Shown one piece after another: positions 31,815-41,916 of a DNA stretch of 64,000 bases (position 1 is the stretch's first letter; each line of letters opens with the position of its first letter). The stretch comes from Eutypa lata. Lineage: Eukaryota > Ascomycota > Sordariomycetes > Xylariales > Diatrypaceae. The stretch spans positions 434,001 through 498,000 of the forward strand of contig JAKULF010000020.1 of assembly GCA_022661535.1 (NCBI GenBank). Reading direction: 5' to 3'. The position numbers and the translations under genes are program-made. Under the pieces are notes generated by a model. That model was not told the origin of the DNA and did not search any database. It saw nothing but the letters and a program-made list of their open reading frames with translations.

Positions 31815-34800
31815 ATGCAGCCTAAATCCTTGATTCCCGATCCCACTCGTGACTTAGATTGGGGCGGATTCCGTGGAGGTGAGCTGGCACGACTAGCATG
31901 GTTGTTGAACGACTTTCTGAACTGACGTCATAGCAATCCATGATATATTCGCGGCCCATGCACAGCGAGTGCCTGACAAGGAATGTGTCATTGAGACCCA
32001 GAACTCACAACGTCCCGAGCGCATCTTCACATACCGCCAGATCAACCAGGCCTCGAACCAGTTAGCACATCACCTGATCGCCCATGGCTGTAACGTGGGC
32101 GATGTCGTCGTTATCTATGCCTACCGAGGCGTTGACCTTGTCGTTGCCTACATGGGTGCCCTGAAGGCCGGCGCAACCGTCAGTGTCCTCGATCCACAGT
32201 ACCCTGCAGAGCGCCAGAAGGTTCTGCTGGGTGTTTCGCAACCCCAGTTTCTCATTTGCATCCAACGAGCAATTGATGAGTTCGGTCATCTTCCCAGCCT
32301 TGTCAGCGATTACATTAATACCGATCTGGACGTCAAGGCCACCGTCCCAGCACTGCGCCTTTCAAGCAATGGGCAACTGACCGGAGGCACAGTCAAGGGT
32401 CAAGACTGTCTCGCCGCCCAGGCCCCTCTCAAAGAGCACGATCCTGATATCTCTATTGGTCCCGATTCTATACCAACACTCTCGTTTACCTCAGGCACTC
32501 AAGGCACCCCGAAAGGCGTGCAAGGACGCCATTACTCTCTGACCTACTACACACCGTGGATGGCAGACAAGTTTGGCCTTTCGGAGACGGACAGATTCAC
32601 AATGCTCTCCGGCATTGCACATGATCCAATTCAGCGAGACATTTTTACGCCACTCTACTTGGCTGCTACGATCGTCTGTCCCCCGGTTGAAGTCATTACT
32701 TACGGGCGGCTGTCCGAGTGGATGGATAGGCACAAGGCTACAGTGACTCACCTTACTCCTGCCCTTGGCCAGATTCTCATCGGCGGTGCTACGACCCAGT
32801 TCCCCGCACTTCGAAGGACCTTCTTCGTTGGCGACCTCTTGACCAAGAAGGACTGCAGGAAGCTGCGCGATCTCGCACCTAATACGAGGGTTATAAATCT
32901 CTTTGGATCAACGGAGTCGCAGCGTGCCGTCTCCTTCTTCGAGGTTCCAAGCAAAGTTGAGGACACGGATTTTCTTGACTCGTTGCCAGACATCATCCCA
33001 GTTGGTCAGGGTATGTTGAATGTTCAGTTGCTGGTTGTAGATCGTCAAGATCGGAACAGACTGTGCGACGTTGGTGAGACTGGTGAACTATTCATTCGTG
33101 CAGCTGGTCTTGCGGAGGGATACCGAGGAGACGACGAGAGTACAATGGAACTAAACCGGTCCAAGTTCGTGTCTAACTGGTTTGTCGATCCTGCCAAGTG
33201 GATTCGAGAGTCTGAGCCCCAAGACGCTTCTATCAGTCACTATAAGGGGCCGCGAGATCGTTTATACCGGACTGGTGATCTAGGTCGGATGCGCGAGGAT
33301 GGAAATGTCGAGTGTACAGGTCGAATGGACACGCAAGTGAAGATCCGAGGTTTTCGGATAGAACTAAGCGAAATCGACGTCTTCTTGGCCCAGCACCCAT
33401 ACGTACGGGACAACATCACAGTAATACGAAGAGATAGGAACGAGGAGCATACTCTGGTTGCGTACTTTGTCCCCGAAACAAGGTCGTGGTTCCAGCACCT
33501 CCAATTGCAAGACGATCCAGAAGTTATCGAGGAAGATATTGCGTCCGAAACGATGGCCGGCATGCTCAGGCGTTTCAAGCTGTTGTCTGACGACTGCAAG
33601 AAGTTTCTGGCAGGCAAGGTTCCTAACTACGCCGTCCCCAGCATTTTCATACCCCTGGCCCGGATGCCACTGAATCCGAATGGCAAGATTGACAAGCCGG
33701 CACTCCCTTTTCCCGACCCAGTGGATATTGTCTCGGCGGCCAAAAGGAGGGCCTCGTCAGTCGTCGCCAATATGACTGAAACGCAGAAGAGACTGGCAGC
33801 AGTGTGGGCTTCGGTTCTCCCCAATCGCTCCGCACGAATGTTCGTCCCGGAGTCCAACTTCTTTGAAGAGGGGGGGCACTCTATCCTCGCACAGCAAATG
33901 TTCTTCCGCCTCAGGAGCGAATGGAAGGACATCGACCTGCCAGTTAGCGTCCTATTTCGGTCCCAGACTCTCCATACCCTAGCCTTGGAGATTGATAGAG
34001 CCCTGGATCCTATTGGTCTGCGACTGGACGCTATGCCTCTTCCTGGAGATGGAGAGTCTGAGGATCAGTCGTACGCGGCTGACGCCCAGGAACTGCTGTC
34101 TCAGCTCCCAGACTGCATCACACAGGCGCCGGTACATTGGGACTATACAGGAACGCCACCTACTGTACTCTTGACCGGCGCCACAGGCTTCCTCGGGTCC
34201 TATATCCTACGTGAGCTTCTCGAGGGCCCAGCAAAGGCACGCGTTATTGTGCACGTCCGCGCGGAGGATGCAGAAGCAGGTCTCGCACGCGTAGAGTCCA
34301 CGGCAGCGGCTTACGGCCTCTGGTCTCCAGAGTGGTCGTCCAGGATTGAGGCGGTGGTGGGTGACATCTCCAAGCCGTCCCTCGGCGTCTCCGGAGACAC
34401 CTGGAATCGCCTCTCTGACTCTTTAGACCTCATTGTTCACAATGGGGCTCACGTCAACTGGATGCTGCCATACTCAAGCCTGAGGGCGACCAATGTGCTT
34501 AGTACTCTAGACTGCATCCGGCTGTGCGCCGAGGGGAAGCCTAAGCGACTGTGCTTTGTCAGCTCTACATCGACTCTAGATACCCACCATTACGTACAGC
34601 TATCACGAGACGTTGAGACCGGTGTGCTGGAGACGGACGACCTTGAAGGCAGCCGCAAGGGCCTCGAGACAGGCTATGGGCAGTCCAAGTGGGCCAGCGA
34701 ATACATCATTCGCAACGCTGGAGTCAGAGGGCTTACGGGAGCCATAGTTCGGCCTGGGTATATTACTGGAGACCCGACGTCTGGCGTGTCCGTCACCGAC

Positions 34801-35406
34801 GACTTCCTGGTACGGTTATGGAAAGGCTGCCTGCAGGTCGGCGCGCGCCCAGACATCACCAACACGGTCAACGCAGTACCCGTCTCGCAGGTCAGCCACA
34901 TCGTTGTTGCCGCAGGAATGCTACTTCCTACCGTGACCGGGCAGTCTCTCAGCGTAGCCCAGGTCACTAGCCGTCCGCGACTGACGCTCAACGAGTGGAT
35001 TGGCGCTCTGGAGCACTACGGATACCATACGCCTCTCGTACCGTATCGAGACTGGCGCACCAAGGTTGTCAAGTACGTAGAGGACAAGGCTAACGAGGAG
35101 CATGCCTTGCTCCCACTTTTCCACTTTGTGACGGGCGACCTGCCTGCCAATACCATCGCCCCGGAGATGGACAATTCACAAGCTACAGCCGCTCTAGAAC
35201 TGTACGACAAGGGAACAAACTCTGGCGCCCCCGATAAACCGCTCGCTGTTGATATACGCACCATTGGCATATACCTTGCATATCTAGTGGCAGTTGGATT
35301 TCTGCCCGCACCAGTGGAAAATAGTGGGCAAGAGTTGCCTGAGGTGGACGCGAGTAGGCTACAGGCTGTGAATGTCACGCTAGGTGGTAGGTCAGCGAAG
35401 AGCTGA
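31815..35406 (+). CDS. Lys2-family adenylation-thiolation-reductase enzyme (alpha-aminoadipate reductase or paralogue)
   Basis: Exons 31815-31878 and 31934-35406 (55-bp GTGAGC...TAG intron) give 1178 residues. Start chosen because exon 1 encodes LIPDPTRDLDWGGFRG, the usual lead-in to the Lys2 adenylation domain. Adenylation domain to ~625: A3 loop LSFTSGTQGTPKG ~204-216, GIAHDPIQRD ~248-257, GRMDTQVKIRGFRIE ~484-498, A10 NPNGKIDK with Lys ~606. Carrier domain ~640-705, phosphopantetheine Ser in GGHS at ~671. Thioester-reductase domain ~760-1150: NADP loop TGATGFLG ~769-776, YGQSK (Tyr ~936, Lys ~940). The family activates alpha-aminoadipate, loads it on the carrier and reduces it to the semialdehyde. 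Several positions normally fixed in lysine-pathway Lys2 differ (SGTQG for SGSEG, LFGSTESQRA for MYGTTETQRA, a shortened loop before GRLSEWM), so a paralogue with another substrate is plausible. All catalytic motifs are intact. Confidence 0.9.
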
Positions 35407-35544
35407 GGCCAGTTTGAAACCTTTAAAATGGGCGCTGTGCTGTATACTTGTTATCTCGTTCAGATGCGTCTAATACATGTTCCACGGGCTAGAAAATGGG
35501 GCCTCGCGAAAGATAGGAGTGCCTTAACACCAATTGATGTATTG

Positions 35545-36330
35545 TCAGGCTTGGAGCGCTTTGACCTGGTTGAACACGTCCTGCGTCAACTTCGAGTCAT
35601 CTGGTATCCCCAGCCGGGTAGCTAACTCGCCATAGTGCTGCAAAGTTCTTGAGACATGGATCAATTCAGGAGGACACACCCGAAAAATCTCTTCGGAGAG
35701 TAAGCGGAGTTGATTATTCGTGATGGAAGTCTTGGCGCCGAGACACAGTGAGTTTCATGAAACAAGATGAATTGCGGTCGGAGTACATTATCTTTTTCGA
35801 CCGACTCCGTAAAGACGAATAAGAGGAGTGGCGATGTGTCTGATAGGATAGCTCAGCGATTAACAAAGCGTTTAGATACTGAGCATTTACCGAGAAACTG
35901 ATTGATGATGACGATGATGTTCCGATGGCCACTCTTGCCCTCAACTGTCCCATCTTGACGACTGTCTTTGACTAGGTACTTTGTTGAGAGCAGCTAGAAT
36001 ATGCGTTAGTGGGACGTAAGCGAGCCTTGAGTGGTATATGCTCTCTGGCTTTTCGATCATGCCGCCCAATGTCTTGACAACATCTCCTACACGGGGATCG
36101 GCATATGTGGCATCCTATGGCAACGTAGTATTTTTCAAAAGCAAAGTCCAGGTCTGGTATATGTTCCCGCAATTTTGTATGAAAAACTGCTTGCCGTCTT
36201 GCTTGATTAATCTGTGCGCAAGCGTGCTAGTGCCCGAAGGCGATCTCGCGAGGCGGCATAGCTGCCGATTTGTGTGGGCTTCACCACTCATGGGAGTTTG
36301 TCCACTGTCCATATTGAATAGGGATGAGCA
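35545..36330 (-). pseudogene. Degenerate coding remnant, family not recognised
   Basis: Reading the minus strand from about 36330 down to a TGA at 35545-35547, protein-like pieces appear in alternating frames: LREHIPDLDFAFEKYY near 36170, GDVVKTLGGMIEKPESIYHS near 36060, FTESVEKDNVLRPQFILFHE near 35790, and at the end LRLLSEEIFRVCPPELIHVS and LGIPDDSKLTQDVFNQVKAL. One 51-bp segment (GTAAAT...ATCAG, about 35840-35890) looks like a real intron. The shift between the last two pieces near 35740 has no convincing intron and suggests an indel. Either a multi-exon gene I cannot resolve or, more likely, a recently broken gene downstream of the reductase and convergent with it. Confidence 0.35.
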
Positions 36331-36492
36331 CAAAGGGTAAAGTAAGATACCTGAAAGAAGTCCTCGTGTGTGGTCGAAGCATCATTGGAAATAATCAGGT
36401 TGCTGGCAATGCCTAATCTCTCAAAGTCACAGGCGAGACCGCGTTCGTGGCTGTCACATTATAGCAGAAAGCCAGATACCAAACTTACGGCC

Positions 36493-36582
36493 ACATCCAG
36501 GGAAGCCGGACTCGTGGCCGCCACACTTAGCGAAGCCGGGTTCACAGCAGTCACAGTCAAGAAAGCCGGCCTCATGGTCACT
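36493..36582 (+). repeat. 30-bp imperfect tandem repeat, three units
   Basis: Units 36493-36522, 36523-36552 and 36553-36582, each containing gaagccgg or aaagccgg at the same place. Read on the plus strand they encode ten-residue units TSREAGLVAA, TLSEAGFTAV, TVKKAGLMVT; a more diverged unit follows at about 36604-36633. No supported gene contains them. Confidence 0.7.
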
Positions 36583-37069
36583 GCTTCGAAAGTGGATGTA
36601 GAGACCTCTTTCAAAGACGCAGGTCATTCAGGCAGGCTTCAATGCGTTGTGTGCTGTGCGCTATGTACTGTTTGTTATGCGCTGTATGTACGCTGTGTGC
36701 TATGGGCTTTGCGCCGTGCGCTGTGCGCAGGGGCGAGAATTTCAAGAAACGATGGCGCACGTTAGTCAGAACGCTGGACAAGCTTCACTACGATTACGGA
36801 GCCGACTTCCGTTTCTCAATGAGCAGGAAGCGACAAGACTATGTGTTGCGTCCCAGGAGGGGCATCTCTCCGCTATCACCAGACGATATTGGCATATGTT
36901 ACCCTCCACAGGTCCTGATCATCGTGGCAGAAGAAGTCGAGAGTACCAGGAAACGTCAAGCGGAGGCAGGCTGGGGGGCTTGCTCAGAAGCCGCACTCAG
37001 TGCGTAGAGGGCTGCCAAATCGCCACATCAAAAAAAAATGAAATGACTCATTATTCCCATAGGACTCTG

Positions 37070-38157
37070 TCAAATCTTGATGTGACCATGCCGCGCTTCG
37101 TAGTTGTTCAGCGCATCCATTCCCACCAAATTCTTCAATGGCTCCCACGTCGGCTTCTCAAAGCCCGCCCAATGAACAAGTGCCTGGTGACCTCTCCCTC
37201 GCTTCCTGATCTCGACAATCTCCTCAACTTCCCATTCACTTTCTTCAGCCGACGGCATAGGATATGCGTCGTCACTGGGCGGAGAGAGTGGAACATCGTT
37301 GACACTCGGGGCTCGTCGCTTAGGTGGCGATCTGGGGCCAAACTCTGATTGCGAGGGTGCCGAGCGCGTGCTGCGCATGCTTTGCACAGTAGAGGTCCGC
37401 CTTGAATTGTAGCTGAAACGTTGTCACTCCATTCACTTTTGCGCTCCTAACGACTGCCGTCTCAAGTAGCCAATCCGCGAACCTTGCAGAGAGAGCTTGG
37501 ACAGATTCCTGATGTCCGCCTGGAGCTTGTGCGAGCGATGGGCTGGCAACCTGGGCTTGTATCGACCCGATGCTTCCGCGGTCCTGAGGGATCACCACTT
37601 GGGTAGCTCTTGCGCGCGCAAGCCTCGGAAGGCTTGTTTTGCGACGCTTACGTTGTGATGGACGAGTATCCCACTCGCTGTCGCTCTCCTGGGATGACGT
37701 CACCACCTCTTCGTCACTGGCTGTTGGACGAAGACCGATGTTGCGTTGAGCGTCCACCCTACGGCGTTTGCGAGGCAGCAGGCGCACATCTTTGTGATTG
37801 CCAGGTCGCGCATTCCTCATATCGTCAAAGTCGTAGTTGGTATCCTCAGCAGAATGGAGGTGGTCACGGCGTACTGCCTTCGACCGGGTGCGGGGCTGCC
37901 TGATCTCGTTGTGATCGTCGTCACCCGAAGGGGCACGGCGCAGCATGCTCTTTTGATGGGGTTCATTCTCCAGTCGCTGGAGAAGGCACGGTAGGAAGGT
38001 TAGAGTCGCCAAGGCTTGAAGCGGCCACCTGTGGTGATGTCACGGGGGATATCTCTGCGGCATTCTTGCCATCGGAGGCCGGCTGCTTTGTTTCACACGA
38101 AGCATCACCTTCGATGGGAGGGTCATCCTGCTGCACGGCCGTTGACGACCTAGGCAA
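37070..38157 (-). CDS. Chromodomain protein, apparently frame-broken and 5'-truncated
   Basis: Three overlapping minus-strand frames form one gene. The first (to 38029) has no ATG and opens right after a stop near 38163. It joins the second through a likely 52-bp intron (37977-38028, ctaac branch, CAG acceptor), giving a basic, Ser/Arg-rich region (RSKAVRRDH, RKRRRVDAQR, QRKRRKTS). The second continues to about 37400 with ALSARFADWLLE and VTTFQLQF, then the frame must shift near 37330-37430 to reach the third, ending at 37070. The third carries a C-terminal chromodomain (EWEVEEIVEIRKRGRG, ALVHWAGF, TWEPLKNL); aromatic-cage positions W, W, F are kept. Such domains bind methylated histone tails and also occur in Ty3-type integrases, but no integrase is seen here. 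A weak 70-bp GTTCGC...CAG intron would restore frame yet removes conserved-looking protein, so an indel is preferred. The AT-rich block begins 60 bp upstream. Confidence 0.6.
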
Positions 38158-38519
38158 TCGCTATGGCAGCGTTGTGGTAGGGGCCGCTAAAGTACAATCC
38201 GGCTCTTGTATTGCATCTTTTATTACGAATTAAATTAATTAATTATTTTATAAATAATATTAAATTTTTGTATAAAATTTAAAAAATATTTTATTTTAAA
38301 TTATTTGAAAAATAATTATAAAATTCGAAATAAAATTAATATAAATAAAATTTAAATAATAAATAAAAAATATTTTTTAATTATTAATTAATTTAAAATT
38401 AATAATAAATTAAAATTTATAATAAATTAAAATTAATTAAAAATTAATTAATAATTTAAAATTTAAAATTAAAATAATATTAATAATTTAATTAATTTTA
38501 AAAAATATTTATTTATTTA

Positions 38520-38601
38520 ATTAAATATATTTTTTAAATTTTATAAATTATTTAATTTTAATTAAATATATTTTTTAAATTTTATAAATTATTTAATTTT
38601 A
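38520..38601. repeat. 41-bp perfect tandem duplication in the AT-rich block
   Basis: Two identical 41-bp units, 38520-38560 and 38561-38601, each starting attaaatata. A related single copy is at about 59703-59744. Confidence 0.8.
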
Positions 38602-39940
38602 ATTATTTATAATTTAAAACTTTTAAATTTATAATTAATTTATAATTAATAAATTTAAAATTTTAATTATTTTTAAAAAAATTAAAATAATAAAATAAAA
38701 TAAAAATAATTTTAATTAATTAATATTATTATAAATTAATTAAATTTATATATAAATATAAAATTAAATTAAAAGTTTATATATAATAATTAATATAAAA
38801 AAATTAAAGATTTTTAAATTTTTAAATTTTTAAATTTTTATAATATATAATATTAATAAATAAAATATTTTAATAACGATTAATAATAATAATAAAAATT
38901 AAAAAATTAAAAATAAATCGAAATAATATATAAATTATTTAAAATATATAAATTAATAATTTAATTAAAATTTTAATAATTTAATTATTTTTTTATTTTT
39001 TTTAAATAATTTTATTTTAATAATAAATAAATCGTAAAATTTTATAAATAAATAAATAAATTAAATTAAATTTTTAATATTATTATATTAATTTTTTTAA
39101 TTAAAAATTAAATATATATATATTATATTTTAATAATAAATAAATATATAATTATTAATAAATATAAATATTAATAAATATAAATTTATTTATTTTATAA
39201 TATTTTAAAATTATAATATTAAATATAAAAAATATATTATTTAAAATAAAATAAAATTTATTTAAATATATAAAAATCTTTTTATAATATTAATTTATTA
39301 ATAAATTTAATTATATATTATAATTTTTTAATTTTTTAATTTTTTAATTTTTTATAATTTAAATAATTATATTTTATAAATTTTTATTAATAATTATTTT
39401 ATTAAAAATTTATTATAATTTAATTAATATTAAAATAATAAAAATTAAAAAGTTAAAAAATTATATATATATTTTATATATTATTATAAAAGAAATTAAT
39501 AAATAAATAAATTTAATAAACGATATAATATATATATATAAATTAATAATTTAAATTTAAATTTATAAAAATTATTTTTAATAATTAATTACGAATATAA
39601 TTTCGAAAAACGAAATATTAAAAATTTTATATTTTATTTTTTTAATATTTAATATAATATATTAATAAAATATTTAAAATAATTTTTATAATTTTAAATA
39701 TAATAAAAAAAAATTAATTAATAAAAAATTAAATATAATTATTTAATAATATAAATTTATAAATTTTATATTATATATAATTAATTATTTTATTTATATA
39801 TATATTAAAAAATTTAATATTAAATTTTAAAATTATATAAAAAATATTAATAAATTATATAAAAAAATTATTATATATAATAATAATAATAATAATAAAA
39901 TTAAAAAATTAAATTTATAAAGAAAATTAATTTAATAATA

Positions 39941-40574
39941 AAAAATTAATAATTTCGACATTTTATATATTAAAAGTTCTTTATTTACTTTTAAATATAA
40001 AACCTTTATAATTATTCCGTTATATTATTTCCCTTTATACGAACGAAGTATCTTGATTCGTTACCGACTTGTCTTTGTACTAAGGCAAGCCATAGCCCTA
40101 ACTTAACGGACCTGGTGGCAGCTGCAGAACGTCTGTACGTACTTGCCAGTTACCCATCCAATCCGCCTCGCGCCAACTTAAGCACGCTAAACCCTTAAGC
40201 GTACAAGTGTTGCCAGCCGTCACTGCCGTATCACCGGCCCTGGCGCCAATGCGCTTTTTGACGACGATTGCGCATTAACCAGCTTATGCAATTGGTCGTC
40301 GCTAGCTGTAAGGAAATTAACCACTTGCCTTTGCAAGTGCAACGAAGGAGCCCAAGCTTAAAAAAACTAATGTTATTGCGATTTAAACCTTAAGTCTTAG
40401 CGCTCCGGTATATCCATAAAGTGCCGAAATAATGTAAAGCTAAAGCAAGGAATTAATAATTAAGCTATACAACTTTAAGATTAATGATAAAAGATTAATA
40501 ATTTCGGCATTTTATATACCGAAAGTTTTTTATTTGTTTTTAAATACGAAACTTTCGTAATTATTTCGTTATAA
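39941..40574. mobile_element. Un-RIPped island with flanking repeat copies, probable short DNA element
   Basis: Between about 40031 and 40450 the base composition is ordinary, with many CpA, TpG, GGC and GCC, inside an otherwise wrecked block. An 85-bp direct repeat lies on each side: 39941-40025 and 40490-40574 (offset 549 bp; shared taatttcg-ca-ttttatat, then aaagtt-tttattt, ttttaaata-aaac). In addition, 40414-40434 (ataaagtgccgaaataat) is the inverse of the repeat start, so the island may have terminal inverted repeats of the type tttcggcactttat. On the minus strand there are coding-like pieces (TAGNTCTLKGLACLSW, ADWMGNWQVRTDVLQLPPG) in the frame ending near 40100. No transposase is visible; a MITE-like or deleted element is the best guess. 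Confidence 0.55.
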
Positions 40575-40675
40575 ATAAGTTTTTTATAAATAATAATAAT
40601 AATATTTAATTTTAATTATAATAAATAAATAAATATATATATATTAATATTATTATAAAAACGAAAAACGTTAAA

Positions 40676-40701
40676 ATAATAATAATAATAATAATAATAA
40701 T

Positions 40702-40737
<36 letters not shown>
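40676..40737. repeat. (AAT)n microsatellite
   Basis: About twenty AAT units, broken once by tattaat, inside the AT-rich block. Confidence 0.85.
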
Positions 40738-41916
40738 TTAATATAAATTAACGATTTAATAAATTTAATTAAATTTAAAAATATTTATAAAAGTTTTATT
40801 TTTTTAATTATTATTTTTATAAAACGAAACGTATTAAAAAATTATTTAAATAATATAATAAATTAATTTTTAATATTATATATTAATAAATTAAATTATA
40901 AAATATTTTTATTTTTATTAAATAAAAAAGCATTAAAAAATCGTATAAAAAAATATTTTAAATGTTACGATTATTATTTATTATATAATTATTTTTTAAA
41001 TAATTATTTTTTAAATATATTTTATAAATAATACGAAAAGATAATTATTATAATATAACGATTTAAATATTAATATTAATATTAATTTTATTTATATTTT
41101 AATTATTAATATCGTTATATAATAATTAATTAAGTTTAATAAATTTCGTTTAAAATATTTTTTAATAAAATATAATATATAAAAAACTAATTATTTAAAT
41201 CGTAATATATTAAAATTATTAAATAAATATTTTATAATAATTAATATAAAAAAATAAAAGTTTTTATTATAAATTTTTAATAATTTTAATTTTAAAACTT
41301 TTAATTATAAATAAAAATAAAAATAAAAATAAAAATAATAATAAATAAATAATTTTTTAAATATATAATATTTATATATAATAAAAACGAAAATATTATT
41401 ATATATAAAAATATTATAAAAAGAAATATTTTATAATATCGTTAATTTTATTTAATTAATATTAAACTTTTAATTTAAATTATTAAACGATTTTATAATA
41501 TAAATTTAAAATTTAAAAATATTAAAATTTTATTTTATACGGTTTATAATAAAATAAAAATAAAAATAATTTTATTAAAAATATTTAAAAAGAATTAATT
41601 TATATAAATAAAATTATATAATATAATTTATATTATTATATAATATTTTATATAATAATTTAATAATAAAAATTATAATTAATATTATAATATAAAGTTA
41701 ATAAAAATTAAAAATAATATTTAATAATATTTATAAAATTATATTAAAAAATAATTTAATATTTTTTAATTAATTTTTTAATAAAACATTTTTTTAAAAT
41801 TAAACGATAAATTAAATTTTAATATATTTAAAATAAACGAATTTTATAAAAAACCGTAATATTAAATTTTAATTATTATTATTTTATAATTAATATTAAA
41901 ATAAAATTATAAAACG

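Larger units (their letters stand above)
35407..37069. other. Spacer after the reductase gene
   Basis: 1.66 kb holding the reductase 3' UTR, degenerate minus-strand coding pieces (35545-36330), a 30-bp tandem repeat (36493-36582) and a gcgctgtgtgctat-like low-complexity stretch (about 36645-36735). The plus-strand open frames over 36370-37348 overlap these repeats and the antisense of the chromodomain gene and are not supported as genes. Confidence 0.5.

Noticed and set aside
36642..37348. Plus-strand open frames rich in Cys, Val and Leu
   Set aside because: They come from a tgtgctgtgcgctatg low-complexity stretch and from antisense of the chromodomain gene.
37400..37490. 70-bp GTTCGC...CAG intron that would restore the chromodomain gene frame
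   Set aside because: Weak donor, and it would delete the most protein-like segment (ADWLLE to TTFQLQ); a one-base indel fits better, but this is not proven.
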